Source: Chryseobacterium endalhagicum (lineage in GTDB: Bacteria; Bacteroidota; Bacteroidia; Flavobacteriales; Weeksellaceae). Taken from it: a stretch of 64,000 nt of DNA. Under the pieces are notes generated by a model that saw only the letters and a list, made by a program, of their open reading frames with translations, was not told the DNA's origin and did no database searches. Where the stretch lies: contig NZ_JAELVM010000002.1 of NCBI RefSeq assembly GCF_016745235.1, positions 496,001 through 560,000 of the forward strand. Direction: 5' to 3'. The first letter of the stretch is position 1, and each line of letters starts with the position of its first letter. The position numbers and the translations under genes were made by a program. Of this stretch, positions 8,178 to 16,788 are shown in pieces.

Positions 8178-9086
8178 ATGTCAGAATATCATTTAAATTA
8201 TTTAGATCAGTTAGAATCAGAATCCATCTATATTCTGAGGGAAGTGGCAGGACAGTTTGAGCGCCCGGCTTTACTGTTCAGCGGCGGAAAAGACAGCATT
8301 GTGCTGGCCCATCTTGCCGCAAAAGCATTTCCCCATGGAAAAATTCCTTTCACCTTTGTTCATGTAGATACAGGACATAATTTTCCGGAGGTTTTACACT
8401 TCAGGGATCAGTTAACCCAAGAGCTGAATGTGGATCTGGTCGTAAGAAAAGTGGAAGACACCATTCAGAAAAGAAAGCTTACAGAGCCCAAGGGAAAATT
8501 TCCAAGCCGGAACTGGCTGCAGACCTTTACCCTGCTGGATACCATTGAAGAATTTGAATTTGATGCATGCATCGGGGGAGCGCGTAGAGATGAAGAAAAA
8601 GCCCGGGCAAAAGAAAGAATATTTTCTGTAAGAGATGAATTCGGACAGTGGGATCCCAAACTGCAGCGTCCTGAGCTTTGGAATATTTTCAATGGAAAAA
8701 TCCATAAAGGAGAAAATGTAAGAGTTTTCCCGATCAGCAACTGGACCGAGCTTGATGTCTGGAATTATATCAGAAGAGAAAAAATTGAGCTGCCATCTAT
8801 TTACTTTTCGCATGAAAGAGAAGTCGTAGACCTCAACGGGCAGTGGATCGCGAATTCAGAATTTGCCGTATTGGAAGAAAGCGATACCGTAACGACAAAA
8901 CGAATCCGATACCGGACCGTAGGCGACATGACCTGTACCGCAGCCGTAGAATCTGAAGCAGCCACAGTGGATAGAGTCATAGAAGAGATCGTGGCCACCA
9001 GGATTTCAGAACGGGGCGAAACCAGGATTGACGACCGTGTTACCGAAGCCGCAATGGAAGACCGGAAAAAAGGAGGCTACTTCTGA
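8178..9086 (+). CDS. cysD: Sulfate adenylyltransferase subunit 2
   Basis: A 302-residue protein of the usual length for CysD. It carries the PP-loop SGGKDSIVL (about residues 34-42), HVDTGHNFPE, and the C-terminal RYRTVGDMTCTAAV and ERGETRIDDR motifs seen in the family. With CysN it makes APS from sulfate and ATP, driven by GTP hydrolysis. It follows cysH by 12 bases. A palindromic repeat separates it from cysN. Confidence 0.97.
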   Translation: MSEYHLNYLDQLESESIYILREVAGQFERPALLFSGGKDSIVLAHLAAKAFPHGKIPFTFVHVDTGHNFPEVLHFRDQLTQELNVDLVVRKVEDTIQKRKLTEPKGKFPSRNWLQTFTLLDTIEEFEFDACIGGARRDEEKARAKERIFSVRDEFGQWDPKLQRPELWNIFNGKIHKGENVRVFPISNWTELDVWNYIRREKIELPSIYFSHEREVVDLNGQWIANSEFAVLEESDTVTTKRIRYRTVGDMTCTAAVESEAATVDRVIEEIVATRISERGETRIDDRVTEAAMEDRKKGGYF

Positions 9087-9182
9087 TAAGTAATGAGCGA
9101 TGAGTAATCAGCAATAATAAAATGCAAACCTGTTACTCATTACCAATTACTTATTACTCATCATTTATCACTCATAACTTAT
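9087..9182. repeat. Imperfect palindromic repeat between cysD and cysN
   Basis: The left half (9087-9108) and right half (about 9148-9182) are imperfect reverse complements built on the unit ATGAGTAAT, which recurs several times in each arm. It starts 1 base after the cysD stop. This is the kind of dispersed palindrome that sits between operon genes in flavobacteria. It could form a long mRNA hairpin inside the cys transcript. Confidence 0.65.
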
Positions 9183-9196
9183 AACTAAAAAAAGTC

Positions 9197-10435
9197 GTGG
9201 ATATACTAAGATTAATAACAGCAGGAAGCGTAGATGACGGTAAAAGTACCCTCATTGGAAGACTGCTTTACGATAGCAAGAGCATTTTGCAGGATCAGCT
9301 GGAAGTGCTTGAGAAACATTCTAAAAACAAAAATGAAGACGGTGTAGATCTGGCGCTGCTAACGGACGGGCTTCGTGCAGAAAGAGAACAGGGAATCACC
9401 ATTGATGTCGCCTACAGGTACTTTTCGACATCCAGAAGAAAATTCATTATCGCAGATGCTCCGGGACATGTTCAGTATACAAGAAATATGATTACCGGAG
9501 CCTCAAATTCTGACCTGATGATCATCCTGATCGATGCCCGTAAAGGAGTTATTGAGCAGACAAGGAGACATTCCATTATCGCTTCATTGCTGAAACTGAA
9601 AAAAGTAGCTGTTGCCATCAACAAAATGGATATGGTAGACTATTCGGAAAATGTGTTTGAAACAATAAAGGAGAATTATTCCAAAATTGCCGGAGAGCTG
9701 GGGCTGGATGATGTTACTTATTTCCCGATTTCTGCATTGAAAGGAGATAATATCGTTTCCCTTTCAACTGTTACTGATTGGTACAAAGGAAGTTCACTCC
9801 TCGAATATCTGGAAGAAGTACAGATTGACAGGGAGCAGAACAGTGGCAGCCGTTTTCAGGTGCAGTATGTGATCCGTCCTCAGACAGAGGAATTACATGA
9901 TTACAGAGGTTATGCAGGCCCAATCGTAAGCGGCAGTTTCCGGAAAGGAAATAAGATCGCCATTCTTCCTGCCGGAGTTATTACAGAAATTTCTTCCATA
10001 GAAGTTAATGGTGCTGAGGTTCAGGAAGCTTTTGAAGGGCAGCCGGCCGTTATCCAGATTAAAGATGATATAGATATCAGCAGGGGAGATTTCTTTACTT
10101 CAGCAGAAGAACTTCCCAAAGTTGAAAAAGAAATAGAGGTTTTACTGTGCTGGCTGGATCAGAAAGGTCTTCAACCGGGCAATAAATACGTGTTGCAGCA
10201 CCACAGCAGACAGTTGAAAGCTGTAGTAAAGCAGGTAGACTACAAGATTGATGTCAATACCCTGGAAAAAGAGTCAGCAGACGAAGGAATTAATCTCAAT
10301 GAGATTGCAAAAGTAACGATACGGACAGCTCAGCCTTTGGTATTCGATGATTTTATAAGCAATAAGAAAACAGGATCGGCCATTTTAGTGGATGAAACAT
10401 CCAATGCGACGGTGGCAGCATGTATAATTCAGTAG
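9197..10435 (+). CDS. cysN: Sulfate adenylyltransferase GTPase subunit
   Basis: A 412-residue translation-factor-type GTPase: P-loop GSVDDGKST at residues 11-19, switch region DAPGH, and NKMD guanine specificity motif. Domains II and III follow. Its length matches CysN without the fused APS kinase domain, in line with an APS-reductase type pathway. It begins with GTG at 9197, with no in-frame ATG upstream, and the protein starts MDILRLITAGS as in relatives. The upstream palindrome might influence its translation relative to cysD. Confidence 0.96.
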   Translation: MDILRLITAGSVDDGKSTLIGRLLYDSKSILQDQLEVLEKHSKNKNEDGVDLALLTDGLRAEREQGITIDVAYRYFSTSRRKFIIADAPGHVQYTRNMITGASNSDLMIILIDARKGVIEQTRRHSIIASLLKLKKVAVAINKMDMVDYSENVFETIKENYSKIAGELGLDDVTYFPISALKGDNIVSLSTVTDWYKGSSLLEYLEEVQIDREQNSGSRFQVQYVIRPQTEELHDYRGYAGPIVSGSFRKGNKIAILPAGVITEISSIEVNGAEVQEAFEGQPAVIQIKDDIDISRGDFFTSAEELPKVEKEIEVLLCWLDQKGLQPGNKYVLQHHSRQLKAVVKQVDYKIDVNTLEKESADEGINLNEIAKVTIRTAQPLVFDDFISNKKTGSAILVDETSNATVAACIIQ

Positions 10436-10438
10436 ATC

Positions 10439-11269
10439 ATGGCAGTTTCAGATTATTTTATTAACCGGGTCCTTGAAAAAAAGAACAGCAATTCCGCGGG
10501 CTTCTTTGATAAAACGAAAATGGAAGATTTCGTCAGAGAGTTGTACAGTGTCTTGTTTCTTTCTCAGGAAATCAATACAGAAAATCATCTTCAGCATGAG
10601 TTTGAACAATTGGATAAGCTTCTTTTGAATTTGATTAAAAGTACAACACAGGATGAGGTCGCAGCTGAAAAACAGACAGAAGATTTCTTTCTCACGCTGC
10701 CGGATATTTATAGTAAACTGATCCTGGATGCCGAGTCTATATTGGAATTTGACCCGGCTACGGAATCTTTGGAAGAGATTCTTCTTTCCTATCCCGGTTT
10801 TTTTGCTACGTATGTTTATAGAATCTCGCATCAGCTTTGGATTCAGAATATAAAAACACTGCCGCGCGTCATCTCGGAATACGGACATAGCAGAACAGGA
10901 ATAGATATTCATCCCGGAGCCGTCATTGGAGAACATTTCTTTATTGACCATGGAACAGGAATCGTGATAGGTGAGACCACTCATATCGGGAATCATGTGA
11001 AAATATACCAGGGAGTAACGCTGGGTGCTTTGAATGTTTCAAAAGATAAGGCCAATGAGAAAAGGCATCCTAATATTGAAGATCACGTCATTATTTATTC
11101 AGGAGCAACGATTTTGGGAGGCAGTACAACCATAGGCAGAGACAGCATCATTGGAGGAAATGTCTGGATCACACAGAATGTCCCGCCCAATTCTCTGGTC
11201 TATAACAAAAGTGAAATAAGAATAAAAGACAACGGGCCGCTCCCGGAATCTTTAACATTTGTAATATAA
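10439..11269 (+). CDS. cysE: Serine O-acetyltransferase
   Basis: A 276-residue protein with a helical N-terminal domain (residues 1-160) and a C-terminal left-handed beta helix of hexapeptide repeats. The catalytic region reads GIDIHPGAVIGE, FFIDHGTGIVIGE and HVKIYQGVTLGAL, with the His and Asp of the family. It makes O-acetylserine, the carbon acceptor used by CysK. It starts 3 bases after cysN. The sequence is closer to the epsC type than to the enteric CysE. Confidence 0.94.
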   Translation: MAVSDYFINRVLEKKNSNSAGFFDKTKMEDFVRELYSVLFLSQEINTENHLQHEFEQLDKLLLNLIKSTTQDEVAAEKQTEDFFLTLPDIYSKLILDAESILEFDPATESLEEILLSYPGFFATYVYRISHQLWIQNIKTLPRVISEYGHSRTGIDIHPGAVIGEHFFIDHGTGIVIGETTHIGNHVKIYQGVTLGALNVSKDKANEKRHPNIEDHVIIYSGATILGGSTTIGRDSIIGGNVWITQNVPPNSLVYNKSEIRIKDNGPLPESLTFVI

Positions 11270-11279
11270 CATATAAATA

Positions 11280-11405
11280 TAAACCATTAAGGTTTTTTTA
11301 GATTTTAAGAAAATTAAGCAGTTGATTAATGAACCAATTCTCAAAGCATATCCGCAGATATTCTCTCTTAATAATCTTAACAACTTACTACATCTTAATG
11401 GTTTA
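11280..11405. repeat. Palindromic repeat between cysE and cysK
   Basis: The ends TAAACCATTAAG (11280-11291) and CTTAATGGTTTA (11394-11405) are perfect 12-bp reverse complements, with further AAG/CTT-rich imperfect matches inside. It fills most of the 211-base gap between the genes. It looks like a small dispersed element rather than a promoter, although a promoter between 11406 and 11480 is not excluded. Confidence 0.65.
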
Positions 11406-11480
11406 AATAAAAAGCAATGTTTTAATAGATCATGGCTTTTATCATATAAATAAAAAACAACAACATAAAATTGAGTCGGT

Positions 11481-12392
11481 ATGAAGTTCCAGAACACATT
11501 AGAAACCATCGGAAATACCCCGGTCGTAAAAATTAATAAACTTTTCGGTACAGAACACGAGGTTTGGATCAAACTTGAAAAATCCAATCCCGGAGGAAGC
11601 ATCAAAGACAGAATCGCTTTATCCATGATCGGGGATGCAGAAGCTAAAGGTCTTTTAAACAAAGACAGCATTATTATAGAGCCAACCAGCGGAAATACCG
11701 GAATTGGACTGGCTTTGGTTGCTGCCGTAAAAAATTACAAGCTGATTCTCGTGATGCCCGAAAGTATGAGTCTGGAACGCCGCAAAATTATGGAATCATA
11801 CGGTGCAGAATTCGTTCTCACTCCCAGAGAAAAGGGAATGAAAGGCGCCATTGAAAAAGCAGAAGAATTGGCTCAGCAAACCCCGAATTCATGGATCCCG
11901 AGACAATTTGATAACCCTGCCAATGTGAAGGTGCATGTAGAAACCACCGCTCAGGAAATTCTGAAAGATTTTCCGGAAGGATTGGATTACTTGATCACCG
12001 GCGTTGGAACCGGAGGCCACATCACAGGTATTGCAAAAGTTCTTAAGCAACAGTTTCCCAACATCAAAGTCATTGCTGTTGAACCGGAATTATCACCCGT
12101 TCTTAGCGGTGGTGCTCCCGCGCCGCATCCGTTGCAGGGCTTAGGGGCAGGATTTGTCCCTTCCATTCTGGATACCTCTGTTTTAGATGAGATTGTTCAG
12201 ATCGGAAAAGAAGAAGCTTTCGAATACACAAAAGAGGCCGCCAAAAAAGAAGGACTTTTCGTTGGAATTTCTACCGGAGCCGCTTTGGCTGCAGTAGCAA
12301 AAAAATTACCGGAAATTCCTGCCGGATCGAGCATTTTGACTGTAAATTATGATACAGGCGAAAGATACCTGTCCATAGAAGGACTTTTCTAG
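11481..12392 (+). CDS. cysK: Cysteine synthase A (O-acetylserine sulfhydrylase)
   Basis: A 303-residue PLP enzyme of normal length. The PLP lysine is K42 in GGSIKDR, the substrate loop is PTSGNTGIG (about residues 68-77), and the phosphate-binding GVGTGGH lies near residue 175. It joins sulfide to O-acetylserine to form cysteine. It follows cysE after a palindromic element and precedes cobA by 24 bases. Confidence 0.96.
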   Translation: MKFQNTLETIGNTPVVKINKLFGTEHEVWIKLEKSNPGGSIKDRIALSMIGDAEAKGLLNKDSIIIEPTSGNTGIGLALVAAVKNYKLILVMPESMSLERRKIMESYGAEFVLTPREKGMKGAIEKAEELAQQTPNSWIPRQFDNPANVKVHVETTAQEILKDFPEGLDYLITGVGTGGHITGIAKVLKQQFPNIKVIAVEPELSPVLSGGAPAPHPLQGLGAGFVPSILDTSVLDEIVQIGKEEAFEYTKEAAKKEGLFVGISTGAALAAVAKKLPEIPAGSSILTVNYDTGERYLSIEGLF

Positions 12393-12416
12393 ACGTCACT
12401 AATAAAAAGATTAAAA

Positions 12417-13262
12417 ATGAAACAAAATAGCAATTCGCCACGGGTTTTCCTCGTAGGCGCAGGGCCCGGCGACCCTGATCTGATCACGGTAAAAGCGGTA
12501 AAAGCCATCGCTGCCGCCGATGTGATCTTATGTGACCGTCTTGTAAGTCCTGAAATAATAGAACGTTACGCCAGCCAAAAGGCCGAAATTGTATATGTGG
12601 GAAAAGAATGCAGTAAAAACGCTTCCACACCGCAGTCCCGGATCAATACATTAATCGTTGATTATGCTCTACAGGGAAAAACTGTGGTCAGGCTTAAAGG
12701 TGGAGATATTTCCTTTTTTTCCAATGTTCTGGACGAATTGAAGGCCCTGAAACAGCATCAGATACCATTTGAAATTGTGCCGGGAATCACAGCGGCTTCA
12801 GGAGCAGCAGCCTATGCAGGAATACCTTTAACAGCTAGAGGTTATGCAACATCAGTCCGCTTTCTGACGTATTACAAAACCGAAATTCTCAGCAATGATT
12901 ACTGGAAAGAGCTAGGAACCTCAGAAGATACCCTTGTTTTTTATATGTCCAAAGGAAATCTGAACGGATTGGTAGATCAGTTTTTGTCAGTAGGAAAAAC
13001 CGAGGGTAAAAAGATTGCCGTCATTGAACAGGCTACCACCCCTTACCAGAAAGTGTACACCGCTTCCCTGGAAGATTTTCATGAAAAATTAGGGAATAAA
13101 GACTTTGTCTCTCCATCATTGGTGGTGATCGGAAAAGTAGTGAACCTGCATGAAGAGTTTTCCTGGCTGCAGGAGCCTATACAGGAAGGGATTTATTTCA
13201 AATCTGTAACGAACGGAACCTTAGTGTCAAACCCTCAAAATATATTTGAATATGCTGTCTGA
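12417..13262 (+). CDS. cobA: Uroporphyrinogen-III C-methyltransferase
   Basis: A 281-residue SAM-dependent tetrapyrrole methylase. Family motifs are VGAGPGDPDLIT near the N terminus, RLKGGDIS, and VPGITAASGAAAYAGIPLT. It makes precorrin-2, the first committed step to siroheme, the cofactor of the sulfite reductase encoded two genes downstream. The dehydrogenase/ferrochelatase step is probably supplied by the fusion protein at 19671. Its last 11 bases overlap the cysJ start. Confidence 0.95.
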   Translation: MKQNSNSPRVFLVGAGPGDPDLITVKAVKAIAAADVILCDRLVSPEIIERYASQKAEIVYVGKECSKNASTPQSRINTLIVDYALQGKTVVRLKGGDISFFSNVLDELKALKQHQIPFEIVPGITAASGAAAYAGIPLTARGYATSVRFLTYYKTEILSNDYWKELGTSEDTLVFYMSKGNLNGLVDQFLSVGKTEGKKIAVIEQATTPYQKVYTASLEDFHEKLGNKDFVSPSLVVIGKVVNLHEEFSWLQEPIQEGIYFKSVTNGTLVSNPQNIFEYAV

Positions 13263-14961
13263 AACTAAATTAAATGCCTTAAAAGAAATATCCGGCAGCT
13301 TCTCCAGAGATGAAGCCGTTTGGGCCAGTGGTTTTCTCGCGGGTATTGCCGGTTCATCCGCTGCAGTACAGGATGCTGTTTCTCCGGCTGTTCATTCCGA
13401 ATCTGTTTCTGCTAAAAAAATTACCCTTGCTTACGGAACCGAAACGGGCAACAGTAAAAAACTGGCCGTAGAACTTGCCGGAATTATCAAGAAAAAAGGC
13501 GTGCAGGTGAAGCTGGCAGATCTTTCCCAGTATAAACCGAAGGATCTTTTGAAAGAAGACCTTTTCTTCATTATTATCAGCACACAGGGAGAAGGAGAAC
13601 CTCCGATCCTTGCTAAGAAATTTTATGATCATCTTCATGAAAATGACCCGGATCTCAATCATCTGAAATTTGGAGTTCTGGCGTTGGGAGATACCAGCTA
13701 TCCGTTGTTCTGCAAAACAGGAGAAGATGTAGATTTCCGTCTTGAAGTACTGGGTGCCCAGAGAATTATTCCTTTAAAAAAATGTGATATTGATTACGAG
13801 CAGGACTCCCACAACTGGGCGGAACATATTTTAAATGTGGTCGGTAAAACAGCAGAAAACAGTCAGAAAAGCACGACAGCACCAAAGGTTTCCACAGGAA
13901 GAAAAAGATATCAGGGAAAAATTTCCACCATTATTAACCTGAATGATATTGAATCTGATAAAGAAACCTATCACATCGAAATAGAAACCGAAGAACCTCT
14001 TGTCTACAGTCCTGGAGATGCGTTAGGGGTGATCGCTTTCAACCCAAAAACAGAAGTGGAGGAAATCATTGCTTTAACCGGAATTGATGCCCAAAAGCAG
14101 ATTGCAGCTTCAAAAATTACAGCCAGTGCAGAAGAACTGCTGTATAAACATTTGAACATCAGTTATCTCCTTAAATCTACAGTGGCTCAGTACGCACAAA
14201 TCACAGGACAGTCTATTCCTGAAGTGCGTTTAAGCCTTCTTGACCTGCTGCGGATCTATCCCGTAAAAAGTGCAGAAGAATTTGAACAGGTGATCAGTAT
14301 TTTAACAGGTCAGTCACCCCGTTTATATTCCATTTCTTCATCACTGGAAGCCCACGGAAATACTGAAATTCATATTACCGTAGCCAAATCTGAATTTCTG
14401 ATCAGCGATAAAAAGCAGAATGGACTGTGCAGTGGCTTTCTCTCGGCATTTAATGAGGGAGAAGACCTTGAGTTTTACATTCAGGAAGCCAAACATTTCA
14501 GACTTCCGAATCAGGATAAGGACATCATCATGATCGGTCCGGGAACAGGGATTGCGCCTTTCAGATCTTTCCTCTACGAAAGGGATGCTGTGGGTGCAGA
14601 AGGAAGAAACTGGCTCTTTTTCGGGGACCGGAACTTTGTCTCAGATTTTCTTTACCAGGCTGAGCTTCAGGATTTCCTGAAAACAGGAACACTTACCCAT
14701 CTTGATCTTGCCTTTTCCAGAGATACGGCAGAAAAAATATACGTACAGCACAGGCTTGAACAGAAAGCACAGGAATTCTACCATTGGCTGGAAGGAGGAG
14801 CATCACTTTACATCTGCGGAGCCAAAGAGCCTATGAGCAAAGATGTGGAAAAAACAATTCTGAACATTCTTCAGGATAAGGGAAAACATTCTCCGGAAGA
14901 GGCTCTGGTTTATCTTGAAGAACTGGAGCTCAGCGGCAGATACGTAAAAGATGTGTATTAA
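13252..14961 (+). CDS. cysJ: Sulfite reductase flavoprotein (diflavin reductase)
   Basis: A 569-residue protein: an N-terminal helical lead, a flavodoxin-like FMN domain (about residues 55-200, GTETGNSKKLA and STQGEGEPP), an FAD-binding domain (about 220-420, RLYSISSS) and an NADPH domain (GPGTGIAPFRSFL, C-terminal Tyr). It passes electrons from NADPH to the hemoprotein encoded next. ATG at 13252 is used; a TTG at 13246 is possible. It overlaps cobA by 11 bases, which suggests translational coupling. Confidence 0.93.
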   Translation: MLSETKLNALKEISGSFSRDEAVWASGFLAGIAGSSAAVQDAVSPAVHSESVSAKKITLAYGTETGNSKKLAVELAGIIKKKGVQVKLADLSQYKPKDLLKEDLFFIIISTQGEGEPPILAKKFYDHLHENDPDLNHLKFGVLALGDTSYPLFCKTGEDVDFRLEVLGAQRIIPLKKCDIDYEQDSHNWAEHILNVVGKTAENSQKSTTAPKVSTGRKRYQGKISTIINLNDIESDKETYHIEIETEEPLVYSPGDALGVIAFNPKTEVEEIIALTGIDAQKQIAASKITASAEELLYKHLNISYLLKSTVAQYAQITGQSIPEVRLSLLDLLRIYPVKSAEEFEQVISILTGQSPRLYSISSSLEAHGNTEIHITVAKSEFLISDKKQNGLCSGFLSAFNEGEDLEFYIQEAKHFRLPNQDKDIIMIGPGTGIAPFRSFLYERDAVGAEGRNWLFFGDRNFVSDFLYQAELQDFLKTGTLTHLDLAFSRDTAEKIYVQHRLEQKAQEFYHWLEGGASLYICGAKEPMSKDVEKTILNILQDKGKHSPEEALVYLEELELSGRYVKDVY

Positions 14962-14978
14962 ATCATAAATGGATAAAA

Positions 14979-16652
14979 ATGACAGATAAGAATAACCTTT
15001 CCCCGGTTGAAAGGATAAAAACAGGCAGCAACGGCCTCAGGGGAACCTTAAAGGAAAGCCTTTTGGACGATTTTACCGGAGCCATCAGGGAAGATGACCA
15101 GACCCTCATCAAGTTTCACGGAATGTACCAGCAGGATGACAGGGACAGACGCGAAGAAAGGGTAAGAAAAAAACTGGAATGGCTGTATTCCTACATGATC
15201 CGCCTCAGACTTCCGGGAGGTTTTTTAACCCCTGAACAATGGGTTGGGCTCAATGACATTGCCGAAGATCACTCTACGGGAGTCATTAAAATAACCACGC
15301 GCCAGACCATTCAGCTGCATGGAATTTTAAAATCGCATGTAAAACCTACGATTCAGAGTTTCAATCTTCAGCATCTGGATTCTATTGCAGCGTGCGGGGA
15401 TGTGAACCGGAATGTAACCTGTACTTCCAATCCTTCCGAATCGCCACTGCACCAGGAAGCTTTTGAGCTGGCAGGAAAGATCAGTGAAATGTGTCTGCCG
15501 AAAACAAAATCCTATTACGACCTGTGGATTGATGATGAATTGGTTGTAGACAGAAAGTCAGAGGAAGATCCTTTGTATCAGGACAGATATCTGCCGAGAA
15601 AACTGAAAATAGGGATTGCGGTTCCGCCTAATAATGATGTGGATGTTTTTATTAATGATATTGCCCTGATTGCCATCATAGAAGGTGATAAAATTGTAGG
15701 CTACAATATCGCTGCAGGCGGCGGACTTGGTGCTACCCACGGCAATGAATCTACGTACGCCCGTCTGGCATCCGTTTTAGGTTTTGTGGATACGGAAGAA
15801 AAAGTACTGAAAGCAGTATATGAAATTATTACAGTACAGCGCGATTTCGGAAACAGAAGTGACCGGAAATTATCGAGATTAAAATATACGATAGATAAAC
15901 TGGGCATCGAAGGCTACAGAACAGAAGTGGAGAAAAGATGCGGTTTCAGCTTCGAACCTGCCTGGGAATTTAAGTTTGAACAGAGAAAAGACCGTTACGG
16001 ATGGACGCAGAATCACGAGGGGAAATGGTTTTATACCTTATTTGTAGAACACGGAAGAGTGCTGGATATAGAAGGTTATCCTTTAAAATCAGGTCTTTTG
16101 AAAATTGCAGAGACCGGAAAAGTGACTTTCCGTTTTACGTGTAATCAAAACCTGATCCTGGCTGATATTTCAGAAAACGATAAAGCTGAAATTGAGGCTC
16201 TACTGAAAGAATCAGGAATTTCCGGATATACGGATGAGGCCAGTGCCCTGCGTAAAAACTCTGTGGCCTGTGTTGCCTTGAATACATGTTCACTGGCATT
16301 GGCGGAGGCTCAGCGCTATTTACCATCATTAGTCACTAAAATAGAACCTGTTCTTGAAAAATACGGACTTCAGAATGATGATATTACCATCAGAATGACG
16401 GGCTGTCCCAATGGCTGCGGAAGATCTCCCAATGCCGAAATAGGATTCGTGGGAACGGCTTATGGCAAATATAATCTCCATATCGGGGGCGACAGGCTGG
16501 GAATGCGCCTGAACACAAAATTTAAAGAAAACATAGGCGAAGAAGAGATTCTGCAGACCCTTGATAAACTTTTCGGGATTTATTCAGAACAGAAAAAACC
16601 GGAAGAAACATTCGGAGATTTCTCCTACCGCTATTTACAAACCATACCATAA
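14979..16652 (+). CDS. cysI: Sulfite reductase hemoprotein
   Basis: A 557-residue siroheme/[4Fe-4S] enzyme that reduces sulfite to sulfide with six electrons. The two ferredoxin-like halves include TTRQTIQLHG and CGDVNRNV in the first. The cluster-binding Cys are visible in CVALNTC and in GCPNGCGR. Length fits the NADPH-dependent assimilatory type. It starts 17 bases after cysJ, its electron donor, and is followed 4 bases later by a small Cys-rich reading frame. Confidence 0.96.
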   Translation: MTDKNNLSPVERIKTGSNGLRGTLKESLLDDFTGAIREDDQTLIKFHGMYQQDDRDRREERVRKKLEWLYSYMIRLRLPGGFLTPEQWVGLNDIAEDHSTGVIKITTRQTIQLHGILKSHVKPTIQSFNLQHLDSIAACGDVNRNVTCTSNPSESPLHQEAFELAGKISEMCLPKTKSYYDLWIDDELVVDRKSEEDPLYQDRYLPRKLKIGIAVPPNNDVDVFINDIALIAIIEGDKIVGYNIAAGGGLGATHGNESTYARLASVLGFVDTEEKVLKAVYEIITVQRDFGNRSDRKLSRLKYTIDKLGIEGYRTEVEKRCGFSFEPAWEFKFEQRKDRYGWTQNHEGKWFYTLFVEHGRVLDIEGYPLKSGLLKIAETGKVTFRFTCNQNLILADISENDKAEIEALLKESGISGYTDEASALRKNSVACVALNTCSLALAEAQRYLPSLVTKIEPVLEKYGLQNDDITIRMTGCPNGCGRSPNAEIGFVGTAYGKYNLHIGGDRLGMRLNTKFKENIGEEEILQTLDKLFGIYSEQKKPEETFGDFSYRYLQTIP

Positions 16653-16656
16653 AAAT

Positions 16657-16758
16657 ATGATTAACCTCCTTTACAGGCAGAAAAATGCCAGAAAACATTA
16701 CCGGAATCTTTTAGGGATACGAATGTGTATGTGCTGTTCATTAATAGACGACGCATAA
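16657..16758 (+). CDS. Putative Cys-rich leader peptide (33 residues)
   Basis: ATG at 16657, four bases after the cysI stop, opens a 33-codon frame rich in basic residues that contains three Cys codons close together (RMCMCCS, codons 22-28). It lies between cysI and the TonB-dependent receptor inside the sulfur operon. A cluster of codons for the pathway product is the hallmark of attenuation leader peptides, and Cys-rich leaders of sulfur genes are known from actinobacteria. TTTAGGG (16710-16716), just before the Cys codons, can pair with CCCTAAA (16771-16777), which is followed by a T run. Function is inference; the coding frame itself is plain. Confidence 0.6.
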   Translation: MINLLYRQKNARKHYRNLLGIRMCMCCSLIDDA

Positions 16759-16783
16759 ATCATTTTTAAACCCTAAATTTTTA
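16710..16783 (+). promoter_or_regulatory. Possible attenuator hairpin after the Cys-rich leader
   Basis: The 7-bp arms TTTAGGG (16710-16716) and CCCTAAA (16771-16777) are perfectly complementary and the second arm is followed by TTTTTA. The loop is long (54 bases), so the structure is weak on its own. A ribosome stalled on the Cys codons (16726-16737) would cover the first arm, which is how an attenuator would respond to low cysteine. Confidence 0.35.
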
Positions 16784-16788
16784 TACAA

